Source: Caballeronia turbans (GTDB lineage: Bacteria > Pseudomonadota > Gammaproteobacteria > Burkholderiales > Burkholderiaceae). From it: DNA of 64,000 nucleotides. Made by a program: the position numbers and the translations under genes. Positions 10,048 to 18,093 of the stretch are shown one piece after another. The stretch is taken from positions 186,001 through 250,000 of the forward strand of contig FCOD02000006.1 in NCBI GenBank assembly GCA_001544655.2. Direction: 5' to 3'. The notes under the pieces were generated by a model. That model saw only the letters and a program-made list of their open reading frames with translations, was not told the DNA's origin and did no database searches. The stretch's first letter is position 1, and each line of letters starts with the position of its first letter.

Positions 10048-10878
10048 ATGAGCGAAAGATCGAGCGAAAGCGCGGCCCCGTTTCAGGTCGCCGCGCTGCA
10101 GATGGTCAGCACGCCCGAGCGCGACCGCAATCTGGCCGACGCCGGACGCCTCGTCGCCGAAGCTGCGCGCGGCGGCGCTCAGCTCGTGCTCCTGCCCGAA
10201 TATTTCTGCTACATGGGCTTCAAGGACACCGACAAGCTCGCGATCCGCGAAACGCCCGGCGCGGGTCCGATCCAGCAATTTCTATCCGATGCGGCGCGCG
10301 AGCATCGCGTGTGGATCATCGGCGGGACACTTCCGCTGCAATCGCCCGAACCGAACCGCGTCCTGAACACGACGCTCGTCTTCGATCCGACTGGCAAGCA
10401 GGTCGCGCGCTACGACAAGATTCATCTGTTCAATTTCGAAAAGGGCGAAGAATCCTTCGACGAATCGCGCACCATCTGTCCTGGCAGCGAAGTGCGGACG
10501 TTCGAGGCGCCGTTCGGGCGCGTGGGATTGTCGGTGTGCTACGACCTGCGCTTTCCCGAGCTGTACCGCAAGCTCGGCGATTGCGCGCTGATGGTCGTGC
10601 CTTCCGCGTTCACTTACACGACCGGCAATGCGCACTGGGAAACGCTGCTCAAGGCGCGCGCCGTAGAGAATCAATGCTACGTGCTGGCCGCGGCGCAAGG
10701 CGGCAGCCACGAGAACGGCCGCAGGACGTGGGGCCACAGCATGCTGATCGATCCGTGGGGCGAGATCGTCGCCGTCAAGGACGAGGGCATGGGCGTGGTC
10801 GCGGGCGGTATCGATCTGCAACGCATCGCAGCCGTGCGGCAGAGCTTGCCGGCGTATCGACATCGCGTGATCGGGTGA
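10048..10878 (+). CDS. Carbon-nitrogen hydrolase (nitrilase superfamily, Nit1/YbeM-like)
   Basis: A cytosolic amidase-type enzyme with the full Glu-Lys-Cys triad: E51 in LLPEYF, K124 in RYDKIHLF and C164 in SVCYDLRFPELY. The 276-residue length and the CYDLRFPELYR signature place it with the Nit1/YbeM branch, whose best-known members hydrolyse deaminated glutathione (a metabolite-repair job). Substrate is inferred by family. It lies between yhdP and tldD, 69 bp after yhdP, and may share a transcript with it. Confidence 0.88.
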   Translation: MSERSSESAAPFQVAALQMVSTPERDRNLADAGRLVAEAARGGAQLVLLPEYFCYMGFKDTDKLAIRETPGAGPIQQFLSDAAREHRVWIIGGTLPLQSPEPNRVLNTTLVFDPTGKQVARYDKIHLFNFEKGEESFDESRTICPGSEVRTFEAPFGRVGLSVCYDLRFPELYRKLGDCALMVVPSAFTYTTGNAHWETLLKARAVENQCYVLAAAQGGSHENGRRTWGHSMLIDPWGEIVAVKDEGMGVVAGGIDLQRIAAVRQSLPAYRHRVIG

Positions 10879-11015
10879 TCGCGCGGCTCACTCAACTGAC
10901 GACTCGAAGACGCGGTTTGCCCGCGCACATGACCTGACTGGATCAGACCGTAGAATAGGCTGCAATTCGTCTGAAATATCATCGAACTCGTCACAGAACA
11001 CGTAATAGGCACCGC

Positions 11016-12482
11016 ATGAATATCATCGAACCCGGCATTCGTAACCTGGTCACGGCGAAGGACGTTTTGCTCACGCCCTACGGCCTCGACGAAGGGCTGA
11101 TCACTCGCACGCTCGCGGAAATCTTCACGCATCGTGTCGATTACGCGGACCTCTATTTCCAGTCCACGCGCAGCGAAGCGTGGAGTCTCGAAGAAGGCAT
11201 CGTCAAATCAGGCAGCTTCAGCATCGATCAGGGCGTCGGCGTGCGCGCCGTGTCCGGCGAGCGCACGGCGTTCGCCTATTCGGACGACCTGTCGCCCGAA
11301 TCCATCCGCCAGGCCGCGATCGCGACGCGCGCCATCGCCAAGGCGGGCGGCGGCAAGCACAAGATCAAACCGGCGAGCACGCTCACGGGCGTATCGGGGC
11401 GCGATCTGTATCTGCCTGCCGATCCGCTGCATTCGCTCGATGCGAACGCCAAGGTGAAGTTGCTGGAGCGCGTCGAGCAGATGGCCCGCGGCAAGGATCC
11501 GCGCATCACGCAGGTGATGGCCGGTCTCGCCGGCGAGTATGACGTCGTGCTCGTCGCGCGCAGCGACGGTGCGCTCGCGGCGGACGTGCGCCCGCTCGTG
11601 CGCGTGTCGGTGACGGTGATCGCCGAGCAGAACGGGCGACGTGAAATCGGCACGGGCGGCGGCGGCGGACGCTTCGACTACGGCTATTTCACCGACGACA
11701 TCCTGAACAAGTACGTCGACGATGCCGTGCACGCGGCGCTCGTCAATCTCGAAGCGCGCCCGGCTCCCGCTGGCGCGATGACGGTGGTGCTCGGGCCGGG
11801 CTGGCCGGGCGTGCTGCTGCACGAGGCGGTCGGACACGGGCTCGAGGGCGATTTCAACCGCAAGGGATCGTCGGCGTTCGCGGGGATGATCGGCGAGCAG
11901 GTGGCGGCGAAGGGCGTCACCGTGGTGGATGACGGCACGCTTCCGAATCGGCGCGGCTCGCTCAATATCGACGACGAAGGCAACCCGACGCAGTGCACGA
12001 CGCTGATCGAGGACGGCATTCTGAAGGGCTACATCCAGGATTCGCTCAACGCGCGCCTGATGAAAATGCCGGTGACGGGCAACGCGCGCCGCGAATCGTA
12101 CGCCGCGCTGCCGATGCCGCGCATGACGAACACGTACATGCTCAACGGCGACAAGGACCCGAAGGAAATTCTCGCCTCGGTCAAGAACGGCTTGTATGCG
12201 GTGAATTTCGGCGGCGGTCAGGTCGACATCACCAACGGCAAGTTCGTCTTCTCGGCGTCCGAGGCGTACATGATCGAGAACGGCAAGATCACGTATCCGG
12301 TGAAAGGCGCGACGCTGATCGGAAGCGGCCCGGAATCGCTCAAGTACGTGACGATGATCGGCAACGACATGTCGCTCGATAGCGGCGTCGGCGTGTGCGG
12401 CAAGGAAGGCCAGAGCGTGCCGGTGGGCGTCGGTCAGCCGACATTGCGCATCGAGAAGATGACGGTCGGCGGGACGGTGTGA
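11016..12482 (+). CDS. tldD: Metalloprotease TldD
   Basis: One half of the TldD/TldE (PmbA) protease, known in E. coli for degrading unfolded peptides such as CcdA and for maturing microcins. The zinc motif [12 protein letters not shown] (HExxxH) is present near residue 270, and the 488-aa length is typical. The partner tldE/pmbA is not in this window, which is normal because the two are usually unlinked. The gene starts 137 bp after the nitrilase-family gene. Confidence 0.95.
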   Translation: MNIIEPGIRNLVTAKDVLLTPYGLDEGLITRTLAEIFTHRVDYADLYFQSTRSEAWSLEEGIVKSGSFSIDQGVGVRAVSGERTAFAYSDDLSPESIRQAAIATRAIAKAGGGKHKIKPASTLTGVSGRDLYLPADPLHSLDANAKVKLLERVEQMARGKDPRITQVMAGLAGEYDVVLVARSDGALAADVRPLVRVSVTVIAEQNGRREIGTGGGGGRFDYGYFTDDILNKYVDDAVHAALVNLEARPAPAGAMTVVLGPGWPGVLLHEAVGHGLEGDFNRKGSSAFAGMIGEQVAAKGVTVVDDGTLPNRRGSLNIDDEGNPTQCTTLIEDGILKGYIQDSLNARLMKMPVTGNARRESYAALPMPRMTNTYMLNGDKDPKEILASVKNGLYAVNFGGGQVDITNGKFVFSASEAYMIENGKITYPVKGATLIGSGPESLKYVTMIGNDMSLDSGVGVCGKEGQSVPVGVGQPTLRIEKMTVGGTV

Positions 12483-12573
12483 TTTGTATGCGGCATTTCC
12501 GCATCGGATGGGTGGGTATGCGGCGTGGCCGCGCCGTCCGATGCGGATTGTCCGCGTTTTCTTAGTTGCAGGG

Positions 12574-12602
12574 TTGTCAGCGCCGCACGTTTGAGGTTAT
12601 AA
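12574..12602 (+). promoter_or_regulatory. Sigma-70-type promoter of the aroG leader
   Basis: TTGTCA (12574-12579), a 17-bp spacer, and TTATAA (12597-12602). Transcription would start near 12609, giving about 33 nt before the leader-peptide ATG. It is one of the best promoter matches in the window and stands just upstream of the leader ORF and terminator. Confidence 0.75.
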
Positions 12603-12641
12603 GAGCAGTCACAACTTTTTGCGACACCCCTTCGACCCATC

Positions 12642-12707
12642 ATGTCCGCCAAGTTTTATTTTTATTTCTTTTGGCATCTCAAGCCGCTGGCGGATCGAGA
12701 GGGGTGA
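12642..12707 (+). CDS. Aromatic-rich leader peptide of aroG
   Basis: A 21-codon ORF, ATG to TGA. Residues 5-11 are FYFYFFW: four Phe, two Tyr and one Trp in a row, flanked by MSAK and HLKPLADREG. Such a run is what a ribosome would use to sense charged tRNA-Phe, tRNA-Tyr and tRNA-Trp, as in the E. coli pheA and trp leaders. It lies between a strong promoter and a strong intrinsic terminator, 107 bp before aroG, which makes the first dedicated enzyme of aromatic amino acid synthesis. No clear Shine-Dalgarno sequence precedes the ATG, which is a weakness. The peptide is expected to have no function of its own. Confidence 0.8.
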   Translation: MSAKFYFYFFWHLKPLADREG

Positions 12708-12772
12708 GTCGTACACAGGTTGAACAAACCGAAATTCCCGAAAAACCGCCAGCGAGTCTGGCGGTTTTTTTT
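12646..12772 (+). promoter_or_regulatory. Candidate transcription attenuator of aroG
   Basis: Four pairable segments are visible. Segment 1 is CCGCCA (12646-12651), inside the start of the leader ORF. Segment 2 is CGCTGGCGG (12685-12693). Segment 3 is CCGCCAGCG (12746-12754). Segment 4 is CTGGCGG (12758-12764). Pairings are 1:2 (6 bp), 2:3 (9 bp, antiterminator) and 3:4 (7 bp plus A/U, terminator). A ribosome stalled on the early aromatic codons (12654-12674) would cover segment 1 and free segment 2 to pair with 3; one reaching the stop at 12705 would mask part of segment 2 and let the terminator form. Confidence 0.75.
12741..12772 (+). terminator. Intrinsic terminator in the aroG leader
   Basis: CCGCCAG (12746-12752), loop CGAGT, CTGGCGG (12758-12764), flanked by five A before and eight T after. 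A textbook terminator, 41 bp before the aroG start. It is too far from tldD to be only the end of that gene, and a promoter lies between them. Confidence 0.9.
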
Positions 12773-12813
12773 CGTCTCATATTTTGATTAGAACGTTGCC
12801 GTTGGAGAACGAC

Positions 12814-13887
12814 ATGCCCCCGCACAATACCGATGATGTTCGCATCCGCGAGTTGAAAGAGCTGACCCCGCCCGCGCATCTGATCCGCGAATTTCCCTGC
12901 GCCGAGCCGGTTTCGGAACTCATCTACAACGCGCGGCAGTCGATGCATCGCATTCTTCATGGGATGGATGATCGCCTGATCGTCATCGTCGGGCCTTGCT
13001 CGATTCATGATCCGAAGGCTGCATTGGAGTACGCGGGGCGATTGATCGAGCAGCGTAAGCGGTTTGCTGGTGAACTTGAGATCGTGATGCGGGTGTATTT
13101 CGAAAAGCCGCGGACAACGGTCGGCTGGAAGGGGCTGATCAACGATCCGTACATGGATAACAGCTTCAAGATCAATGATGGGTTGCGGGCCGCGCGGGAG
13201 TTGCTCATGCATATCAATGAGCTTGGCTTGCCTGCGGGGACCGAGTATCTCGACATGATCAGTCCGCAGTACATCGCCGATCTGATTTCGTGGGGCGCGA
13301 TTGGGGCGCGGACCACGGAGTCTCAAGTACACCGCGAGCTTGCCTCCGGGTTGTCTTGCCCGGTGGGATTCAAGAACGGTACTGACGGTAACGTCAAGAT
13401 TGCTGTGGATGCGATCAAGGCGGCTTCGCAGCCGCATCATTTTCTCTCTGTGACCAAGGGCGGCCATTCGGCGATTGTTTCTACCGCTGGTAATGAGGAT
13501 TGCCACATCATTTTGCGCGGTGGCAAGACGCCTAATTTCGATGCGGCGAGTGTGGATGCTGCGTGTAGCGATATTGGGAAGGCTGGCTTGGCTGCGCGAT
13601 TAATGATTGACGCGAGCCATGCCAATAGCTCGAAGAAGCATGAGAATCAGATTCCGGTTTGTGAGGATATTGGCAAGCAACTGGCTGCTGGGGATGAGCG
13701 GATTGTCGGAGTGATGGTGGAGTCGCATCTGGTTGCGGGACGCCAGGATCTGAAGGAAGGATGCGAATTGACCTACGGGCAAAGCGTCACCGATGCCTGT
13801 ATCGGATGGGATGAGAGTGTGAAGGTGCTTGAGGGATTGGCGGAAGCGGTTAAGCAGCGGCGCGTAGTACGTGGCGGCGGAAACTGA
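12814..13887 (+). CDS. aroG: 3-deoxy-7-phosphoheptulonate synthase (DAHP synthase, class I)
   Basis: Condenses phosphoenolpyruvate and erythrose 4-phosphate to DAHP, the first step of the shikimate pathway. The 357-aa protein has the class I hallmarks GPCSIHDPKAALEYAGRL, FEKPRTTVGWKG, KNGTDGN and DASHANSSKKH. The start at 12814 is preferred over an in-frame TTG at 12784 because GGAGAA sits 5 nt before the ATG and the family begins here. Codon use is unlike the neighbours: from about 13400 on there are many GCT, GGT, GAT and ATT codons. Expression is probably set by the leader attenuator; allosteric control by Phe or Tyr is expected by family but cannot be read here. Confidence 0.95.
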   Translation: MPPHNTDDVRIRELKELTPPAHLIREFPCAEPVSELIYNARQSMHRILHGMDDRLIVIVGPCSIHDPKAALEYAGRLIEQRKRFAGELEIVMRVYFEKPRTTVGWKGLINDPYMDNSFKINDGLRAARELLMHINELGLPAGTEYLDMISPQYIADLISWGAIGARTTESQVHRELASGLSCPVGFKNGTDGNVKIAVDAIKAASQPHHFLSVTKGGHSAIVSTAGNEDCHIILRGGKTPNFDAASVDAACSDIGKAGLAARLMIDASHANSSKKHENQIPVCEDIGKQLAAGDERIVGVMVESHLVAGRQDLKEGCELTYGQSVTDACIGWDESVKVLEGLAEAVKQRRVVRGGGN

Positions 13888-13899
13888 GTTTCCTGACAT

Positions 13900-13936
13900 C
13901 GTTGTAGACGGCGATCCGAGTAAGCCGTCTACAACG
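13900..13936. repeat. Perfect 13-bp inverted repeat after aroG
   Basis: CGTTGTAGACGGC, an 11-nt loop, GCCGTCTACAACG. It begins 12 bp after the aroG stop. It would make a very stable hairpin at the 3' end of the mRNA, but no T-run follows, so it is not a canonical intrinsic terminator. It may protect the transcript end, or mark the boundary of the low-GC segment that follows. Confidence 0.7.
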
Positions 13937-13941
13937 TAGGC

Positions 13942-14214
13942 TATGAGAACAGAGCAGTCGTCGCTAGAACCGAATTTGCTGGCATCGGGCGTGAAGGACA
14001 ATCGTTTCCAGAGTTTGACTTAATCTCTTTGGATTATTTCGAACTCGGCGCTTATCGCGTGCATTTCCAATCTAAAAAGAACCCAGAGTGCGAGATGGAA
14101 GACGAAGTTGAATCAAACCAATGGTGTTTTGGCGGTGCTGCTATCGCTCAGTTGCACGAGTCCATAAGATATCGCTTCCTCCGTCCGCCCGATTTAGCAC
14201 CCGAGCCCAAATAA
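13942..14214 (+). pseudogene. Low-GC gene remnant, unrecognised
   Basis: Two overlapping open stretches have a protein-like composition unlike the GC-rich background. One starts with ATG at 13942 (MRTEQSSLEPNLLASG...) and stops at 14022. Another frame is open from 13924 to 14214 without a good start and includes LISLDYFELGAYRVHF and EVESNQWCFGGAAIAQLHES. Together they look like one small gene with a frameshift, cut off on the right where it runs into the 3' end of the minus-strand adenosyltransferase gene (14141). I do not recognise the family. It could also be a chance open stretch. Confidence 0.35.
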
Positions 14215-14698
14215 ACATCAAATCCGACAACCGGTTCACATACCTCCTCGGCGCCTCATTCACTCCCGCGGTCTCTGCACGTCCCAACGCCACGATCCCC
14301 CTCTCCGCCCTCCGACAAACCGTCCGCGCAACATGAGCAAGCGCCGCCGCCCTCGACCCACCCGGCAAAATAAACTCCTTCAACGGAGGCAAAGTCGCGT
14401 TGTACTCTTCCAGCCACGCATCGAGTTGAGCAAGATGAGAAGTCTGAATCATCGAATGCCCGGGAATCGACAACTCGCCACCGAGATCGAATAAATCGTT
14501 TTGAATCTGCGTCAGTGCGGCGCGAATATCGGACGGCATCGGCTCGCATAAAAGCACGCCAATACAGGAATTCAATTCGTCGACATCCCCGATCGCGGCG
14601 ATGCGCGTATCGTCCTTCGAAACCCGGCTCCCATCGCCCAGTCCTGTGGTTCCATCGTCGCCAGTACGCGTGGTGATCTTGCTCAAGCGGTTACCCAT
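14141..14698 (-). CDS. Cob(I)alamin adenosyltransferase, PduO type
   Basis: Transfers adenosyl from ATP to cob(I)alamin or a corrinoid precursor, making adenosylcobalamin. The 185-aa protein has the PduO-type nucleotide motif TRTGDDGTTGLGDGSRVSKDD near the N-terminus, VDELNSCIG after it, and the C-terminal RRYVNRLSDLMFIWARVLNR. The start at 14698 is set by the family N-terminus (MGNRLSKIT) and AGGGAGA upstream; the open frame extends 113 codons further but that part is not conserved-looking. No other cobalamin genes are in the window, and no B12 riboswitch box was seen upstream. Confidence 0.93.
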   Translation of the reverse strand: MGNRLSKITTRTGDDGTTGLGDGSRVSKDDTRIAAIGDVDELNSCIGVLLCEPMPSDIRAALTQIQNDLFDLGGELSIPGHSMIQTSHLAQLDAWLEEYNATLPPLKEFILPGGSRAAALAHVARTVCRRAERGIVALGRAETAGVNEAPRRYVNRLSDLMFIWARVLNRADGGSDILWTRATER

Positions 14699-14734
14699 CG
14701 CTGTCTCCCTGATAAGCAGACAAAAAACCGACCC

Positions 14735-14740
14735 ATTATA
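14735..14740 (-). promoter_or_regulatory. -10 box for the adenosyltransferase gene
   Basis: A perfect TATAAT on the minus strand, 37 bp before the ATG at 14698. The matching -35 is weak. The 239-bp region it shares with the divergent FAD-dehydrogenase gene holds nothing else I can name. Confidence 0.45.
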
Positions 14741-14937
14741 GGCACGCCGACGCACTCGAAACCGCCATAAACCCGCCCCGCCGGCCTCTCTCCGACGGCG
14801 TAAAATGGAATGAACACCGTACGGCTTTCGCGCGAGCCGCAAAACGAGCCAGTCACGAGGCATCACGCGAAAACCGCAACGCCCATACCAAGCGCGCAAG
14901 CAAAGAACACAAAGCCGCACCGCCCGGAGACACGCAA

Positions 14938-16356
14938 GTGAACCACCCCACAGAACATCAAGCACTTCAGAAGCGTCCCTTTCCCGCGTCGCTTTTCGAA
15001 GCGCTGAAAGCAAGATTCGGCGAGCGCGCGACGGCATCGCAAGCCGTCCGCGAACACCACGGCCGCGACGAATCGCCGTTCGATCCGCAACTCCCCGACG
15101 CCGTCGTCTACGCGCGCAGCACCGACGAAGTGCAGGCCATCGTGAAGCTCTGCGCAGAACACGACGTCCCGATCATTCCCTACGGCAACGGCTCCTCGCT
15201 CGAAGGTCACTTGCTCGCCGTTCAGGGCGGCGTCTCCATCGACCTCTCCGAGATGAACCAGATCGTCTCGATCAACGCCGAAGACCTCACGGTCACGGTG
15301 CAACCCGGCATCTCCCGCAAGCAACTGAACGAAGCGCTGAAGGACACGGGCCTCTTCTTCCCGATCGATCCCGGCGCCGACGCGAGCATCGGCGGCATGT
15401 CCGCGACGCGCGCCTCGGGCACCAACGCCGTGCGCTACGGCACGATGCGCGAAAACGTCCTCGGCCTCACCGTCGTGCTCGCCGATGGCCGCGTCATCAA
15501 AACCGGCACGCGCGCGCGCAAATCGTCCGCGGGTTACGACCTCACGCGTCTTTTCGTCGGCTCGGAAGGCACGCTCGGCGTCATCACCGAAATCACGGTA
15601 CGTCTTTATCCGCAGCCCGAAGCGATTTCGGCGGCCGTGTGCGCATTCCCTTCCATGGGAGATGCCGTGCGCGCCGTCATCGAAACCATTCAGATGGGCG
15701 TGCCGATCGCGCGCGTCGAGTTCGTCGACAAACTCGCCGTGCGCGCCATCAACCGTCACTCGAATCTGACGCTGCGCGAATCGCCGATGCTGTTCTTCGA
15801 ATTCCACGGTACCGAATCCGGCGTGCAGGAACAGGCGCAGACCGTGCAGGACATCGTCGCGGAGAACAACGGCGAGGACTTCGAATGGGCGACGCGTCCC
15901 GAAGACCGCAGCCGTCTCTGGAACGCGCGCCACTCGGCCTACTTCGCGATGCTGCAACTGAAGCCGGGCTGCCGCGCCGTCACCACCGATGTCTGCGTGC
16001 CGATCTCGCGTCTCGCCGAATGTGTCGAGGAAACGGAAAAGGATCTGCAAGGCTCGTACTTGCCGAGCCCGATCGTCGGTCACGTCGGCGACGGCAATTT
16101 TCACGTCGCGATGCTGCTCGATCCCAACAAGCCCGAAGAGCTGGACGAAGCCGAGCGCATCAACCGGCGCATCGTCGGACGGGCGCTCGAGATGGGCGGC
16201 ACCTGCACCGGCGAACACGGCGTCGGGCTGCACAAGATGAGCTTCATGATCGAGGAGCACGGCGAGGACGCCATCGCGACGATGCGCGCCATCAAACAGG
16301 CACTCGATCCGAGAAACCTGATGAACCCCGGGAAAATCTTCACTTTCGAAGGCTGA
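14938..16356 (+). CDS. FAD-binding oxidoreductase, D-lactate/2-hydroxyacid dehydrogenase type (GlcD/Dld-like)
   Basis: A 472-aa flavoprotein of the vanillyl-alcohol-oxidase fold. The N-terminal FAD_binding_4 domain has IPYGNGSSLEGH and PGADASIGGMSATRASGTNAVRYGTMRENV; the C-terminal FAD-oxidase_C domain ends with GTCTGEHGVGLHKMSFM and DPRNLMNPGKIF. The family passes electrons from D-lactate or glycolate to quinone or cytochrome c; the exact substrate is not certain. The start is GTG with GGAGA upstream. It precedes glcD by 64 bp on the same strand and may be co-transcribed. It is a distant paralogue of glcD, not a duplicate. Confidence 0.88.
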   Translation: MNHPTEHQALQKRPFPASLFEALKARFGERATASQAVREHHGRDESPFDPQLPDAVVYARSTDEVQAIVKLCAEHDVPIIPYGNGSSLEGHLLAVQGGVSIDLSEMNQIVSINAEDLTVTVQPGISRKQLNEALKDTGLFFPIDPGADASIGGMSATRASGTNAVRYGTMRENVLGLTVVLADGRVIKTGTRARKSSAGYDLTRLFVGSEGTLGVITEITVRLYPQPEAISAAVCAFPSMGDAVRAVIETIQMGVPIARVEFVDKLAVRAINRHSNLTLRESPMLFFEFHGTESGVQEQAQTVQDIVAENNGEDFEWATRPEDRSRLWNARHSAYFAMLQLKPGCRAVTTDVCVPISRLAECVEETEKDLQGSYLPSPIVGHVGDGNFHVAMLLDPNKPEELDEAERINRRIVGRALEMGGTCTGEHGVGLHKMSFMIEEHGEDAIATMRAIKQALDPRNLMNPGKIFTFEG

Positions 16357-16420
16357 AGAAGCGCAAGATGCACGCATGAAATAAGCGCCACTGACCGCGC
16401 AGGCATCAAAAGGAGGAGAC

Positions 16421-17965
16421 ATGAACGCACCCGACGAGCTCAAGGCCGAGCAGATGTCGCCCAATCTGCCGCACGAAGACGCGCCCGAGCTGACCGAAGA
16501 TCAGCTCGCCGCGCGTCAGCGTGAAGTCGTGCAGGCGCTGATGGCCGTGCTGCCGACGCACTGTCTGCTCTTTCGCGACGAAGACACCGCCCCGTATGAA
16601 TGCGATGGCCTCGCCGCGTACCGGCGCCTGCCGCTCGCGGTGGCGCTGCCGGAAACCGAGGCGCAGGTGCAGCGTGTCGTGCAAATCTGCGCGCGTCTTT
16701 CCATTCCGATCGTCCCGCGTGGCGCGGGCACCGGCCTCTCCGGCGGCGCGATGCCGATTCGCCACGGCATCGTGCTGTCGCTTGCGCGCTTTCGCAAGAT
16801 CGTCGAAGTCGATCCATACGCGCGCACCGCGACCGTGCAGCCGGGCGTGCGCAACCTCGCCATTTCGGAAGCTGCCGCGCCCTATGGGCTGTATTACGCG
16901 CCCGATCCGTCATCGCAGATCGCGTGCACGATCGGCGGAAATGTGTCCGAGAACTCCGGCGGCGTGCACTGCCTGAAATACGGCCTCACGGTGCACAACG
17001 TCCTGCGCGTGCGCGCGGTGACGATGGAAGGCGACGTCGTCGAGTTCGGCTCGCTCGGCCCCGACGCGCCGGGCCTCGATCTGCTCGCGGTGCTGATCGG
17101 CAGCGAAGGCATGTTTGCGATCGTCACCGAGATCACCGTCAAGCTGATCCCGAAGCCGCAAACGGCGCAGGTCATCATGGCGAGTTTCGACGATGTCGTG
17201 AAAGGCGGCGACGCCGTCGCGGCGATCATCGCCGCGGGCATCATCCCGGCCGGCCTGGAAATGATGGACAAACCCGCGACGCGCGCGGTCGAAGAGTTCG
17301 TCAACGCGGGCTACGACCTCGACGCCGCCGCGATCCTGCTGTGCGAATCCGACGGCACGCACGACGAAGTCGCCGAGGAAATCGTCCGCATGACGGCGGT
17401 TTTGCGCGAGCACGGCGCGTCGCGCATCCAGATCTCGCGCTCCGAAGCCGAGCGCCTCAAGTTCTGGTCGGGCCGCAAGAACGCGTTCCCGGCGGCGGGC
17501 CGCATCTCGCCGGACTATTACTGCATGGACGGTACCGTACCGCGCCGCGCGATCGGGCCGCTGCTCAAGCGCATCGAAGAGATGGAGAAGAAGTACGCGC
17601 TGCGCTGCATCAACGTGTTCCACGCCGGCGATGGCAACATGCATCCGCTGATTCTGTTCAACGGCAACGATCTCGATGAATGGCATCGCGCCGAGGCGTT
17701 CGGCTGCGACATCCTGGAGTGTTGCGTCGAACTGGGCGGCACGGTGACGGGCGAGCACGGCGTCGGCATCGAAAAGATCAATTCGATGTGCGTGCAGTTT
17801 TCGCCGGAAGAGCGCGACGCGTTCTTCGCGGTCAAGCGCGCGTTCGATCCGCCGGGCCTGCTCAATCCCGACAAGGGTATCCCGACGCGCGCGCGCTGCG
17901 CCGAGTACGGCAAGATGCATGTCCGGGGCGGGCTGTTGCCGCATCCCGAATTGCCGCGCTTCTGA
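16421..17965 (+). CDS. glcD: Glycolate oxidase subunit GlcD (FAD-linked)
   Basis: Catalytic FAD subunit of glycolate oxidase, converting glycolate to glyoxylate at the membrane. The 514-aa protein has PRGAGTGLSGGAMP and IGGNVSENSGGVHCLKYG in the FAD domain and TGEHGVGIEKINSMC with FDPPGLLNPDKG in the C-terminal domain. A strong ribosome site AAGGAGGAG precedes the ATG. glcE and glcF follow, giving the complete three-subunit enzyme; the regulator glcC and the accessory glcG are absent here. Confidence 0.94.
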   Translation: MNAPDELKAEQMSPNLPHEDAPELTEDQLAARQREVVQALMAVLPTHCLLFRDEDTAPYECDGLAAYRRLPLAVALPETEAQVQRVVQICARLSIPIVPRGAGTGLSGGAMPIRHGIVLSLARFRKIVEVDPYARTATVQPGVRNLAISEAAAPYGLYYAPDPSSQIACTIGGNVSENSGGVHCLKYGLTVHNVLRVRAVTMEGDVVEFGSLGPDAPGLDLLAVLIGSEGMFAIVTEITVKLIPKPQTAQVIMASFDDVVKGGDAVAAIIAAGIIPAGLEMMDKPATRAVEEFVNAGYDLDAAAILLCESDGTHDEVAEEIVRMTAVLREHGASRIQISRSEAERLKFWSGRKNAFPAAGRISPDYYCMDGTVPRRAIGPLLKRIEEMEKKYALRCINVFHAGDGNMHPLILFNGNDLDEWHRAEAFGCDILECCVELGGTVTGEHGVGIEKINSMCVQFSPEERDAFFAVKRAFDPPGLLNPDKGIPTRARCAEYGKMHVRGGLLPHPELPRF

Positions 17966-18093
17966 AGTCTCACGACGCGCGGCGCGCGTTGCGCTATCCA
18001 CGTTTCTCCGAGTGTGGCGGGGTTAAGCGGCCGGTACAATCGATCGGACAGCCATTAGAAAGCTGAACACGGAAGTCGGATCGAAATCGACGA

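Noticed and set aside
14699-14937. Possible cobalamin riboswitch before the adenosyltransferase gene
   Set aside because: No conserved B12-box-like element or large multi-helix leader could be found in the 239-bp gap.
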